Source of the DNA: Yponomeuta sedellus
Lineage: Eukaryota; Arthropoda; Insecta; Lepidoptera; Yponomeutidae
DNA length: 64,000 nt
Assembly: GCA_934045075.1 (NCBI GenBank)
Contig: OW203749.1
Span: 1,178,001 to 1,242,000 of the forward strand
Direction of reading: 5' to 3'
Shown piece after piece: positions 11,215 to 20,769 of this stretch; the first letter of the stretch is position 1, and each line of letters begins with the position of its first letter. The position numbers and the translations under genes were made by a program. The notes under the pieces were generated by a model that ran no database searches, was not told the DNA's origin, and worked only from the letters and a program-made list of their open reading frames with translations.

Positions 11215-11585
11215 TATCGTTATCAACCCTTGTGTGTCCCCACTGCTGGGGCACGGGTCTCTTCCTGCATCGCAGGAAGGTTAGGCCATACTCCACCACG
11301 GGGGCCAACTCCGGGTTGGTGGAGGATTGTGAGACAGTGGCGGGCCTCACTGTCAGAAGTTATCAAGCCGCCCATAAGGCCTCTGACATGGCTTAACGAC
11401 TGCCATTATATGACATCCGGCACCAACGGCTTAGCGTGCCTTGCGAAGCACGGAAGCGCTCGGGAAAATGCCACTAGCGGTAGTCCCGGGATGCTCACCC
11501 ATACCGTACCTGACCGCGCCTGTTGTTGCTTAACTAAGTGATTGATTCCAAGCACTCGGTTCACCTAGGCCACGAGCGCTTCTAT
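11215..11585 (+). repeat. Interspersed repeat family E, full-length copy
   Basis: Runs from ATCAACCCTTGTGTGTCCCC to CCTAGGCCACGAGCGCTTCT. It contains the inverted motif CTTCCTGCATCGCAGGAAGG. It codes for nothing recognisable. Confidence 0.8.
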
Positions 11586-11604
11586 TTGTATGTAAGTATA
11601 TTAT

Positions 11605-11980
11605 TAAATACCATCTATTAAACCATGTCCCAGGCACTACAGCGTCGGAGTGGTCCCTTCACCCATCTAGTGTGAGTGAAGATACCACTGGACGCTGTAT
11701 AAATCATCTCATTGAGTAGATGCAACAAGGCCAATATATATATAATTATATATATATTATATATATATATATAAAAAAATTAAGGTTGTGGGAAGAGATC
11801 GCTCTTAGCGATAAGACCGCCAATTGTATAACATTACTTAGATTTAAGAATCATGGTTGTAATATTTTTCTGGTTGTCCAATAAAGTGTTCTCTATCTAT
11901 CTATCTAATATCTCATTGGAAGAAAGCTTTTAGCAATAAGGCCGCCAATTGTACTCTGTATCTTTACATGTTTTTGTTGG
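11605..11980 (+). repeat. SINE C 3' end, AT microsatellite and short tail repeats
   Basis: 11605-11735 is the SINE C tail (GTCGGAGTGGTCCCTTCACC). 11736-11775 is (TA)n. 11780-11910 and 11925-11975 carry the GATAAGACCGCCAATTGTA...AATAAAGTGTTCTCTATCTA repeat that recurs at 34690, 39340, 58250 and 61220. Confidence 0.65.
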
Positions 11981-12268
11981 GGTTGAGGAGCAGTGGACTG
12001 TAGGTGGATTTAAAACTCACAGGGTCTGATTTGCCTCAGTTTAATGCACACACGGTGAACACACGAAAAATTATTACTGATTATTACAGTGATGTCCTTA
12101 GCTATTAAGCGCCACGTAGAAGACGAATTAAAAAGTTAGAGAGCAACAGTGTTGCTATATTTAGTTTTGCCAACAGTTTTATAATAATAAATAATATTCT
12201 TATCTTATTATTAATTATTTATGCACTTATAAATATTGCTCCCTTTTTCCCCGTTATCTCATTTGGGA

Positions 12269-12622
12269 CCGTCCATAAATTACGTCACACGTTAAGGGGG
12301 AGGGAGGGGGTCGACGAAGTGTGACATTGTGTGACAGGGGGGTGGGAGATGTCCTAAATTTTGTGACGTCACTTTTCCAAATCCACGTATTAAAACACGA
12401 GCTTTGCACTATTAACGAAATACTCAAAACATTTGCAACTTTTGATATAAATCTAATTAAGGAACTGCTGTCTTTAGTAGGAACAATAATTTAAAATTTG
12501 TAAAATATGTGACATCACACTAGGGAGGGGGGGAGTCTCACAAATGTGACCAGCTGTGACAGGGACGGGGGAGGGGTAAAAAAATGACCAAATTCGTGTG
12601 ACGTAATTTATGGATGGCCCCT
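12269..12622. mobile_element. MITE with CCGTCCATAAATTACGTCAC ends
   Basis: Left GGGACCGTCCATAAATTACG and right TAATTTATGGATGGCCCC are inverse complements. The interior is rich in TGTGAC/GTCACA motifs and G-runs. It is a widespread insect repeat type; the superfamily was not determined. Confidence 0.75.
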
Positions 12623-12794
12623 TTTGAACACCCTCTGCTAAGGTTGGCTGGAAGAGGTCAACTCTTAGAGATAAGTTCGCCTTTTTAACAATGTTATGTG
12701 ATAATATCTTGTCTTGTCATTAAATCATTAAAGGCGAAAGTTTGTCAGTGTGTATGTTTGTTTCTTCTTCACGTCCAAACGGCTGGAGCGATAA

Positions 12795-12990
12795 CATAAC
12801 ATTTACATACAGGCACATACATTGCTTCTGGCCCCACACTAGGATACCCTGTGTCGCGGGAACCAGAAACAACGACATCACAAACATGTAAACGTCCAAG
12901 ACCTGGGGTTATTTTGTCCCCAGCCGGCATTCGAACCCGGGACCTCTTGCATGGTAGGCAGATGCGCTACCGCTACGCCACAGAGGTCGT
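12795..12990 (-). mobile_element. tRNA-headed SINE family B, copy
   Basis: Minus-strand head with TGGCGTAGCGGTAGCGCATC (box A) and GGTTCGAATGCC (box B), body CAGGTCTTGGACGTTTACAT and tail GCCAGAAGCAATGTATGTGC. Other copies: 18565, 23025, 25903, 42700, 50745. Confidence 0.8.
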
Positions 12991-13164
12991 CAGCGATTTT
13001 AATAAAATTTGATATGGATTTATAATACAAACACAAATGGTTTATTGACATGGAAGATAATGTTCATACTGTTACATAGGTATAGTCTTAGTAGCTTATG
13101 CAAATATAAAACAAAAACGTCAATAGAATCAGCCCATCGTAATAACACTTGGTATAAGATCTCA

Positions 13165-13262
13165 TTTTTAACAACCTATTTAGAGGCTAAAAATTTCACC
13201 CATGCCGGGATTCGAACCCGCAACCTCTGGCTATCCGTACCAGCGCTCTACCAATTGAGTGT
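13165..13262 (-). mobile_element. tRNA-headed SINE family A, head fragment
   Basis: Contains the minus-strand tRNA-like head (GGTTGCGGGTTCGAATCCCG, CATGGGTGAAATTTTTAGCC) but ends abruptly in the D-arm region. Confidence 0.7.
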
Positions 13263-13677
13263 ATGTTTGTTACTTCTTCACGTCTAAGCGGCTTGGGCGA
13301 TTTTAGTAAAATTTGTTATGGAGTTAGCTGACACCCTGAATTAACACATAGGTTTCGTTTTATAGCGGAAAACATCTTATTCCCATCAAAGTCGATAAAC
13401 TGCGGGTAAAACCGCGGGGCACAGCTATTATCGACAGAATATCATTGTTGTAGGCAGATACCGCGGTGGCTCCTAAAACACATGCTGAGTAGGGAACCAT
13501 TTCAGGGGCACAATCCTTTAAAAAAAATATAGCTATTATTATCTAACCATGTTTAATTTGCATGCCTTCTTTTATTTCATTTTAAAATGTCTATTCGCCC
13601 ATTATTTGTTTTTTTCTATTTTATTACTTGCTTTCTTTTTCCTCTGTTTGTTCATAATGTGTTGTAAACTTTATGTA

Positions 13678-13796
<119 letters not shown>

Positions 13797-14790
13797 ATCT
13801 TGTTGTGTTTTGTGAATTTGTTACTGTTTTGTTATGTTTTTAGTATTGTGCCGTTGAATAAATTATTTTTTTCTCTCTCTCAATAAAAGTAGGAACTAAG
13901 TTAAGTACTTTAAAAGTCTCACACCCGTGTTCTGAGACGTTCCTCGAAGTTTTCCTCCACTCCACTCTTGCTCAACCGAGGAATACAGTATTTTAAAACG
14001 GGTATTAAACTTCCTCCAATCTATGGTGAACAGGCAATTACATCACATACTTACATAGGAATTCACTAAGTCTGAGGCCCTATTGCTCGCGATAGTTGAT
14101 AAGCCAGTTGAAATAATAACAGAAGGATTTTGTTGCCATAGAGGTATAGATTGTTCTGGAATAGAAACCACGAATAATATCTAAGATAATTGTTTATTTG
14201 GACACAAATGAATTAAAGTTCACAATATTATTGTGCCTCCTCACTCCTGAGGCCACTGAATCTGAATATTTACAATAATAACTATTTATTGTAAACATTA
14301 TCGCTGATCGCTGGTGAGAGCGCTGAATTTCTGGATATTATGTAATAAGTTCCGGTTCCTGTCGTCACAACGATATACATACTTTTAAATAAAACCTCTA
14401 GCATAGGAGTAAATCATTAGTTATTCAATCAATATTAATTTATGACTTTAGTTAATTATAATTTATCATAATAATTCATAAATTATTTAACAGCTATTAC
14501 TTTAATAATAGGATGAGTTAGTAAAACTCATCGTTTACACACTTTGAGTAGAAAAAACTGCAATAGACGGAAAAAATCATGATGATGAAGACAATGTACT
14601 CATCATATCATCATTAAGGAATGCCTAAGAAATAGAAATGAATGGATTTGAAATAACACGCGCAAATGTTCAGAAATAAGTGAATATTATATGCGTAAGT
14701 AATTAATTAGTTTCAGAACAACTTGTAGCCGGTAAACTTTTATTTTGAAATTAGAACAGTTGGCCAAATGCAAATTGCTCCGTTATTATC
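13797..14790. other. No gene recognised
   Basis: AT-rich, roughly 1 kb, with no coding frame or clear repeat boundary that I could define. Confidence 0.5.
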
Positions 14791-15056
14791 GTTGGGCGCC
14801 AGTGAAACGATGGATCTTTACAAAATAAATAATAAACTCTGGAACGACTTCAGGTGTAGGTAGTTTTATTTGTAGATTTAGTATAATATTTTAATAAAAC
14901 AGAAAACTGGATAAAACCGGATAAACGGATAAGGGTAAAGTAGTAGACATGAAAAATGAGGGAAATCGAAGAATGTGTGACGTAATTTAAATGATAGATA
15001 GAAAAAGAAATAAAAATGGTGTGAAGAGGTTTGCACCGCTACAAATGTTTCTTTTA
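14787..15056 (-). repeat. Interspersed repeat (partner copy at 24597-24860, inverse orientation)
   Basis: Shared stretches include GGTGTGAAGAGGTTTGCACC, AAAAACAGAAAACTGGATAA-like segments and CTCTGGAACGACTTCAGGTG. The pair shows an uncharacterised repeat about 270 bp long. Confidence 0.6.
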
Positions 15057-15188
15057 ATTGATAGATTTCAGTTGTCACCACTGTGGAGGGATAATATAAA
15101 ACCATGGGGATGTACGAATTACCTTCTTAATATTGTTGGGTTGACCTAATAAAAAATAACCACTATCTGCGTGTTGGTATTTTCTTAG

Positions 15189-15747
15189 CTACCTCGACCT
15201 ACTGTACTCCTGCTGCCCCTGTTGTTACACTTCAGAAGTTAGACGAAGAACAAGATGCTCGGCCCGTCTCTCCATGGATTGGGAAAAAGGGTAAATAATA
15301 CAATATGACACGACTACAGACGAAGAAGCTGCTCAAAATGATGATGTTTTTTTTCAGAACGAGGAGACGAAATGGAACGACGCAAAACAAAGAGTAAATC
15401 ATCTGAACGCTCTGAAGTCATTCCTAAATTTGATCCTAAAACCAGATTTTCACGATCTTAGTGCGCTCGGTCCGAGTGCGCCATCCGAGTAAACTAATGC
15501 TTCGGATTGGCTATTCTGGTATTGCACGAAGAACCGTCCAATCAGAAGCATTAGTTTACTCGGATGGCGCACTCTGTCCGAGCGTATTAAGACCGTGAAA
15601 ATCTGGCCTAAGAAGAAAACCACTATTGTGAAGGGCTGGCTTAATATAATTGGGCTGCTCGGTGAAATGCACCACTCGGGCGAGCAAGACCGTGTCTTAG
15701 TCAAATTCGTCTGCGAGGAGCTGCTCGAGATTGGTATGATGACTTGA
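15189..15747 (+). pseudogene. Unrecognised small gene (3' exons) with MITE insertion in an exon
   Basis: Exon at 15189-15290 (acceptor TTCTTAG|, donor G|GTAAAT) reads TSTYCTPAAPVVTLQKLDEE through PWIGKK. The next exon starts at 15358 (TTTCAG|AA) and joins in phase (K-E-R-G-D-E-M-E-R-R). It is interrupted after FDPK by a 165 bp MITE. Reading resumes at 15607 with KKKTTIVKGWLNIIGLLGEM and ends LLEIGMMT, TGA at 15745-15747. The flanks share CCTAA, so removing the MITE gives a continuous frame; with it, a TAG occurs at 15459. I do not recognise the protein. Upstream exons were not found. It is either a pseudogene or an insertion allele of an active gene. Confidence 0.55.
15442..15606. mobile_element. 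MITE inserted in coding exon
   Basis: TIRs of about 70 bp: CCAGATTTTCACG...GTGCGCTCGGTCCGAGTGCG...GAGTAAACTAATGCTTC and complements ending at 15606. A decayed relative (GTGCTCGGTCCGAGT, CTAAGACCGTGAAAACGTGG) lies at 60684-60722. Confidence 0.8.
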
Positions 15748-16000
15748 CTACTATAAATAAATATATAAAGGTACTGCACTGTGTTGTTATGCAAGGCATC
15801 ATCTAAGCCGGTTTGCGATTACTTAAATCGTAAACGCATCCAACATCATTCAAGATAAGACTTCCGATTGCGATAGCGCTTTGTTGTGTAGATCCCCTGC
15901 ATAATTTCTCGCCTAATAATCTCCTTCATGAAACAATTCAAAAACAATTAATCGATCACCAACTAATCCCGTTCGACTGGACAATCCCAAGAACTGATAA

Positions 16001-16045
16001 TATTCAGAATAAATACCCGATGAATTCACACTGCAGGCATCATTT
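16001..16045 (+). promoter_or_regulatory. Probable core promoter of the allergen-repeat gene
   Basis: An AT-rich TATA-like AATAAATA (16008-16015) lies about 28 bp upstream of an initiator-like GCATCATTTG (16037-16046), giving a short 5' UTR before the ATG at 16065. Inferred from spacing only. Confidence 0.4.
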
Positions 16046-16064
16046 GCAGTTGTAACGAGCAATC

Positions 16065-16319
16065 ATGAAGGTCGCCATCGCTTTCGTCGGTCTACTGTCC
16101 CTTGCGCTTGCGCAGCCCGCGCAGATCCAGCCCAGGGACACCTGCGAGCTGCAAGGACACCTCCGGGACATCTTGAACCTGGTCAACCAGGATGATGTCG
16201 CCGCCGTCCTCTACAGCTACCTGGACGATCCCGATGTGCAGCAGATCTTCAGATTCATCTTCAGCGAACAGTTCAAGGACCTGTACCTGGCTATCGCTGA
16301 CACGCCCGAAATTTCTGGT
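16065..16319 (+). CDS. Allergen-repeat protein exon 1 (signal peptide + first helices)
   Basis: 85 codons, donor TCTGGT|GTAAGT, phase 0. The open frame runs nine codons into the intron, which are not coding. Confidence 0.9.
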
Positions 16320-17465
16320 GTAAGTAGCCTTTTGTGTTCATGAAGCGGAAAAGGTTTATCAGGATTAATATACTTTGTTTAAGAGATCCGATCAGCAACG
16401 TATTAGGGAACGCAATGGCTCCCCGCCGCTAGCGTGCAACGTGAAGCCACTTTCAAACCCCACTCGGTTTCACTTTTCTTTTTAAGTCTATCCTTCAATA
16501 TCTTTACTATGTTCTTCATTATCAATTTAATGTTAACATGCCCACAATCAATAATTCTAACAATGACATGGTGGCTCATGCAACTGTTATTATTTGGTAC
16601 TTTGGTCGGTAATAGGTAATAAAATTAGATATAATAACGGATTTATACGGTATAAATCAATCATCGTATCCCTTTGGTAAACTGCATATCATATGGTAAT
16701 CTTTCTTAAAAGCTCTTTGTAATGTCTACTTTTTTGTGCACAATAGTGTTCTCTATGAGTCTACCCAGCAGCTTACGAGTACTTTCGTGCAAAGTTGCGT
16801 ATCACAAAATATGTAAAACTTTCCAATTAAGGTCTTGTCCTGGTCTCAAGCAATTATACCCTACCCTGTACAAAGTTAACCCAAGACATCACTTTATTGC
16901 AATTACAAGACTAACTTTATTGTAAAACATGGCTCCCAAACTAGGATTCCCTGTGCTTTGGGTAGCCAGGCTACTTCCAATTTTATTTTACAGTAATGAA
17001 AATAATTATAAACTAAATTTTACTAATTTTACACTAAACTAAACCTAACTATTGGAGCTGAACACTGCGAACAACTCTTCTAACGCCGTTTTCCCCCCAC
17101 AGTTCGGCCTCTGGCTCGACTCTCAGTGCGTGAACGTGCGCGGCGTTCTCAACTGGATCCGTAACTACCTGGACCTTCCTCCCGTCCCATGGCGCGGGGC
17201 CTCCAGAAACGGAGTCATCAACTTCTGGGAGGATCTGAAGGGCGTCGTGCCCCTGGCCGCCATCCGCGACCTTGGCGTTGAGAAGTACGCATCTTCCCCC
17301 GTGTTCGCTGACTTCATCGACACCGTTCGCGGTGACCAAGCCCAGGCGCTCTTCAGGCAGCTGCAGGAGAACGAGACCTACCAATACGCCGTGGCTCAGC
17401 TGGCCGCTAACGGCATCAACATCGACGTGATCAGGGAGGTGCTCGCTGCCCTGCTCGGCTGGTAA
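16065..17465 (+). CDS. Secreted insect allergen-related repeat protein (single-domain, SDMA/G12 type)
   Basis: Two exons, 16065-16319 and 17103-17465, encode 205 aa. Residues 1-16 are a signal peptide (MKVAIAFVGLLSLALA). The mature part has the insect-allergen-repeat pattern: LRDILNLVNQDDVAAVLYSY, then DVQQIFRFIFSEQFKDLY, and in exon 2 LNWIRNYLDLPPVP and GVINFWEDLKG, AIRDLGVEKYASSPVFADFI, ending AALLGW. One domain of about 190 aa matches single-domain major allergen proteins. These are secreted midgut proteins of Lepidoptera related to cockroach Bla g 1 and to the nitrile-specifier proteins of pierids. The domain binds lipids in Bla g 1; the role here is unproven. Codon use is GC-rich, as in highly expressed gut genes. 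Confidence 0.9.
16320..17102 (+). other. Intron of the allergen-repeat gene
   Basis: 783 bp, AT-rich, GTAAGT...CCCCACAG. Weak sense-strand frames inside are chance. Confidence 0.85.
17103..17465 (+). CDS. Allergen-repeat protein exon 2 (C-terminal 120 aa)
   Basis: Acceptor CCCCCCACAG|TTCGGC, phase 0, stop TAA at 17463-17465. The opposite-strand 171 aa frame is a codon-bias shadow. Confidence 0.9.
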   Translation, partial: FGLWLDSQCVNVRGVLNWIRNYLDLPPVPWRGASRNGVINFWEDLKGVVPLAAIRDLGVEKYASSPVFADFIDTVRGDQAQALFRQLQENETYQYAVAQLAANGINIDVIREVLAALLGW

Positions 17466-17483
17466 TGCGTTGCTAACGTTATG

Positions 17484-17489
17484 ATTAAA
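17484..17489 (+). terminator. Polyadenylation signal ATTAAA
   Basis: 19 bases after the stop codon of the allergen-repeat gene; a GT/T-rich stretch follows at 17506-17520. Confidence 0.6.
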
Positions 17490-17787
17490 CGCTGATCTTT
17501 CAATAATTTGGTTTTTTTTATATATATTTTCCCAGCAGTGCAAGATGTAACTTGACATAATCAATTAATTTATTTATTCAGACAACTCGGCTTCAATAGT
17601 GTTAGTAAAACATTTGTTCAAAAACTATATTAATATCAATACATAAAATTTATATTAATGTTATTTTTCACAATTGAAATATACTTAATAAAAATTCGAT
17701 TGATAAATAAAACAAAATCACATAGTATCATTGGTATCAATCTGCCTATAGTACACTTGCTTACGAATTGATTCAGACTTCGATATC

Positions 17788-18002
17788 AACTCTTGTATGT
17801 CCCCGCTGCTGTGGCACGGGTCTCTTCCTGCATCGCAGGAAGGTTAGGCCTTATTCCACCACGGGGTTGGCCCCCGTGGTAAGTGGAGGGTTGAGACAGT
17901 GGTGGGTCTTTCAGAAGTTATCAAGCCACACATAAGGCCTTTGACATGGCTTAACGATTGTCATTAGTTGACCGGCCACAGCCGGCACCAACGGCTTAAC
18001 TT
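17788..18002 (+). repeat. Interspersed repeat family E, 3'-truncated copy
   Basis: Begins ATCAACTCTTGTATGTCCCC and stops after CACCAACGGCTTAA. Confidence 0.75.
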
Positions 18003-18038
18003 AAAAACAATTAAGTCTGAACCAAATCATTTCATATT

Positions 18039-18218
18039 GTAGACTTTTAGTCCGGATCTACTTACGGGTGTTGTTATATCGGAAGAGTCCGACCAGGTTT
18101 CGCTCCGATCCGCTGAGCTTACTCATGGTGAGCAGAGACGGAGCTCGGGTCGTCGGTTGCTCGTCTCACAACACCCGATATAACAACACCCGTAAGTAGA
18201 TCCGGACTAAAAGTCTAC
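18039..18218. mobile_element. MITE family N, copy 1
   Basis: TIRs over 45 bp: GTAGACTTTTAGTCCGGATC...GGGTGTTGTTATATCGG and complements. A second copy is at 38704-38915, there inside a kinesin intron. Confidence 0.8.
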
Positions 18219-18564
18219 AATGTGTGTGCTTGCGAAAGTTTTAGTTCATTTGATATTGTTTATCCTACTTAACCGATCAATAAATAAAAAAAAATAAGAC
18301 CACATCAAATAAATCAACCTTACAGACTCTTTAAAAACTGTATTAACTGTTACTATATAATTATTTAGGTACGTAATTCCTGATGGACAACTTGAGCATA
18401 TAACTTTGACTTCATATGAACGATTTTGAGTCTTATTGACGAAAGACACGGCAAGTGAATTCTTCGGGTTTTAGTGAAATTAACAAAGCATAAAAAATTG
18501 CTAGGCAACTTCTTGTTTACACCTAAAAGGCAGATGTTAACAACCTTTTCTAGAAATAATTTTA

Positions 18565-18772
18565 ACACAACACAACATTTACATACAAGCACATACATCG
18601 CTTCTGGCCCCACACTAGGATACCCTGTGTCGTGGGAACCAGAAACAACGACATCACAAACATGTAAACATCCAAGACCTGGGTTTTTTTTTGTTCCCAG
18701 CCGGGATTCGAACCCGGGACCTCTTGCATGGTAGGCAGACGCGCTACCGCTACGCCACAGAGGTCGTCAATA
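18565..18772 (-). mobile_element. SINE family B, full-length minus copy
   Basis: tRNA-like head at the right end (GGCGTAGCGGTAGCGCGTCT on the minus strand), GGTTCGAATCCCGGC box B and the GTCTTGGATGTTTACATG body. Confidence 0.8.
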
Positions 18773-18779
18773 TTTCACA

Positions 18780-19120
18780 CAAATGATAATCGTTCCTCCT
18801 ACTAATGTAAAATGCTTATTTATGTTTATTTGTTTATGATTTTATAGTGAAAGGCTTAACCGATTTGAATATGACCTAAGACAACACTGAAATATGAAAT
18901 ATGACACACAGATTTAACAAACATCTACGCGAGCCATGCCGCATGATTTTCCTTATAGAATTAAGCGCGCTTAAGCAAAAAACATACAAACTCTTCAACT
19001 TTATAATATTAATAAGTACCTATCGATGCTACAATAAATATGAGGAGATTGGAACCTACTGCAAATATTGCAATAAAAGAAAGTTCTTTGTAAGTATATA
19101 TTTTTATTCATATGTTCACA
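18780..19120. other. No gene recognised
   Basis: AT-rich, no coding frame with recognisable sequence. Confidence 0.5.
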
Positions 19121-19124
19121 CTAT

Positions 19125-19420
19125 TCGTCACTGTCACTGACCAAAGAGGAGGATGAATTTGTGTCTCCGGAGACTTGAATTATAAATTCATCAATGACAT
19201 TATCCATTAAACCATCAAATTCGGCGTTTTCTTCTATTCTTTAATTACGTGTTCAACACAACGTTGCAATGCTGCTGGACTAATTTTACTTATTGCCTCA
19301 TCTTTAAAACATTATTTAGTTCGGCCATTTAAAAAGTTTTATGTTTGGCAGCAACATGGCCTTTTACTTGCCCCCATATGATTTCTATCGGATTTAATTC
19401 ACAATGATATGGGGGCAATC
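19125..19420 (-). pseudogene. Decayed C-terminus of the same DDE transposase family as 59537-62608
   Basis: Minus-strand reading gives LPPYHCELNPIEIIWGQVKG then HVAA, and further on HVIKE...ENAEFDGLMDNVIDEFIIQ and an acidic Ser-rich tail, with frameshifts and stops between. The motif LPPYHCELNPIE contains the catalytic Glu context. It matches the C-terminus encoded at 62267-62608 closely in order and spacing, so this family has at least two copies here. Confidence 0.8.
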
Positions 19421-19447
19421 TATATTTTTGTCTTGTGCTGTTTGTCA

Positions 19448-19614
19448 CACATATCGCTCATTTGGCAGAATATTGACGCAAATGTCCTTTTTCAAATTTT
19501 ACAGGAGAGACCGTTGTTTCATTCAGAAGTGTTAGAACTTTGTCAAAATGCCACAACGAGAAATTATCAAAAAAGTACATTTGCGTCATTATTCTGCCAA
19601 ATGAGCGATATATG
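19448..19614. mobile_element. MITE with ATATCGCTCATTTGGCAGAA ends
   Basis: TIRs of about 36 bp (CATATCGCTCATTTGGCAGA...GACGCAAATGT and complement ending at 19613) flank 95 bp. It sits next to the transposase remnant. Confidence 0.75.
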
Positions 19615-20044
19615 CTACATATACTTATGCCATATACACGTATTGACAAACGACTCAACTTCACTTGTTGGCATAAACTAAATTTCCCAAAATGTTTGTC
19701 ACACCTGAATTTCGTCCATGTTTGTTTTTCTGTAGGGCTGTCGCATAAAATGAATGTCGAATTTTTTAAACTTTTTTGAAATGACAAGGTAATATGCATG
19801 TTATTTGAGTGATTCTAGTTAAATATGCTGCAACAGGAATTGTTAATAAAAACTTAGCAAGTAAAAGGCTATAATCATGTAAACTATTGGTTTTTTTTAT
19901 CTTTATTTATTTCGGGACTTTTTATAGTGGGACAATGTCAGCCTCATCGTACTCTTCTGAGAGATATTAGTTAAACACTGGGTTTAGGTACACGTTTACA
20001 CTGGGAACAATGGAAACACGGTTACGCATTGTGACTTATTGCAT

Positions 20045-20412
20045 TGAATTCTAAGTAAGATTGTATAAGAGGTCGCGGGTTCTAATCCCGGCATGGGTGG
20101 AATTTTTAGCCTCTCAATAATTTTTAAACTGTCCTTAGCACGGGTTAGTGCATTAAAAAAAATCATGTGGGTACAGCGGTTTCATTCCGATGTAAAAGCT
20201 AACTGCAAAGTAGGTACTCGGGGCAGCAAGTGATGCAAATTACTTCAGCCGGCTGTCGCTGCCTGTACGTAATAAAGAGAATATTGTAAAGAGGTTCGAA
20301 ATTTCGCTGATGCTGGTGAGTCGCCCATTAGCTCAGTTGGAAAGAACGCTGGCACGGATTCACGGGTTCGAATCCCGGCATGGGTGGAATTTTTAGCCTT
20401 AAAATTAAGTAG
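20045..20412 (+). mobile_element. SINE family A, two adjacent copies
   Basis: A box B fragment (GGTCGCGGGTTCTAATCCCG) at about 20072 with body TTAGCACGGGTTAGTGCATT. A tRNA-like head follows at 20328-20395 (CCATTAGCTCAGTTGGAAAG). The body precedes the next head, so copies appear linked in series. Confidence 0.65.
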
Positions 20413-20529
20413 GTTTTCAAGTTTGTATACTTAAAATTCAATGCTTATTGCATTGAATTTTAAAGTTCAATGCTTATTGTTTTGTACAATAATTGTTAAC
20501 TTTATTAGAAAAAGTTTGTAGTAGTATAT

Positions 20530-20763
20530 TTAAAAAATGAGCTGGTATCACTACAGTCTTTGACTTGACAGCTGACATTGATTGACATTTGACATACAAA
20601 AAAACTACTGTGCGTGCTGCCATCACATCACATCATCAACAAACGTCTATTCTGTTTTACCATCGATTTTTCCAAGATTTCGACCTTTTTGTGAAAAAGG
20701 GAGCCGTGAAACCTTGCGAATTGCCTCCAGTTTCAACTAGTTTCACCGGAAAACAGCCTCAAA
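20530..20763 (+). promoter_or_regulatory. Probable promoter/5' UTR of Klp64D
   Basis: Sequence upstream of the proposed first coding exon is free of recognised repeats and contains clustered TTGAC/TGACA motifs (20568-20593). There is no TATA box. Placement depends on exon 1 being right. Confidence 0.35.
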
Positions 20764-20769
20764 ATGCCC
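20764..20769 (+). CDS. Klp64D: Klp64D exon 1 (Met-Pro)
   Basis: AAAATG CCC|GTACGT: a start codon in good context, one further codon and a strong donor, in phase 0 with exon 2. Many KIF3A/Klp64D proteins start Met-Pro, which supports it. Exon 2 itself has no upstream in-frame ATG before its acceptor. Confidence 0.55.

Noticed and set aside
17049..17564. 171 aa minus-strand frame opposite the allergen-repeat exon
   Set aside because: GC-rich codon bias shadow; no start/splice logic and the plus strand clearly encodes the known domain.
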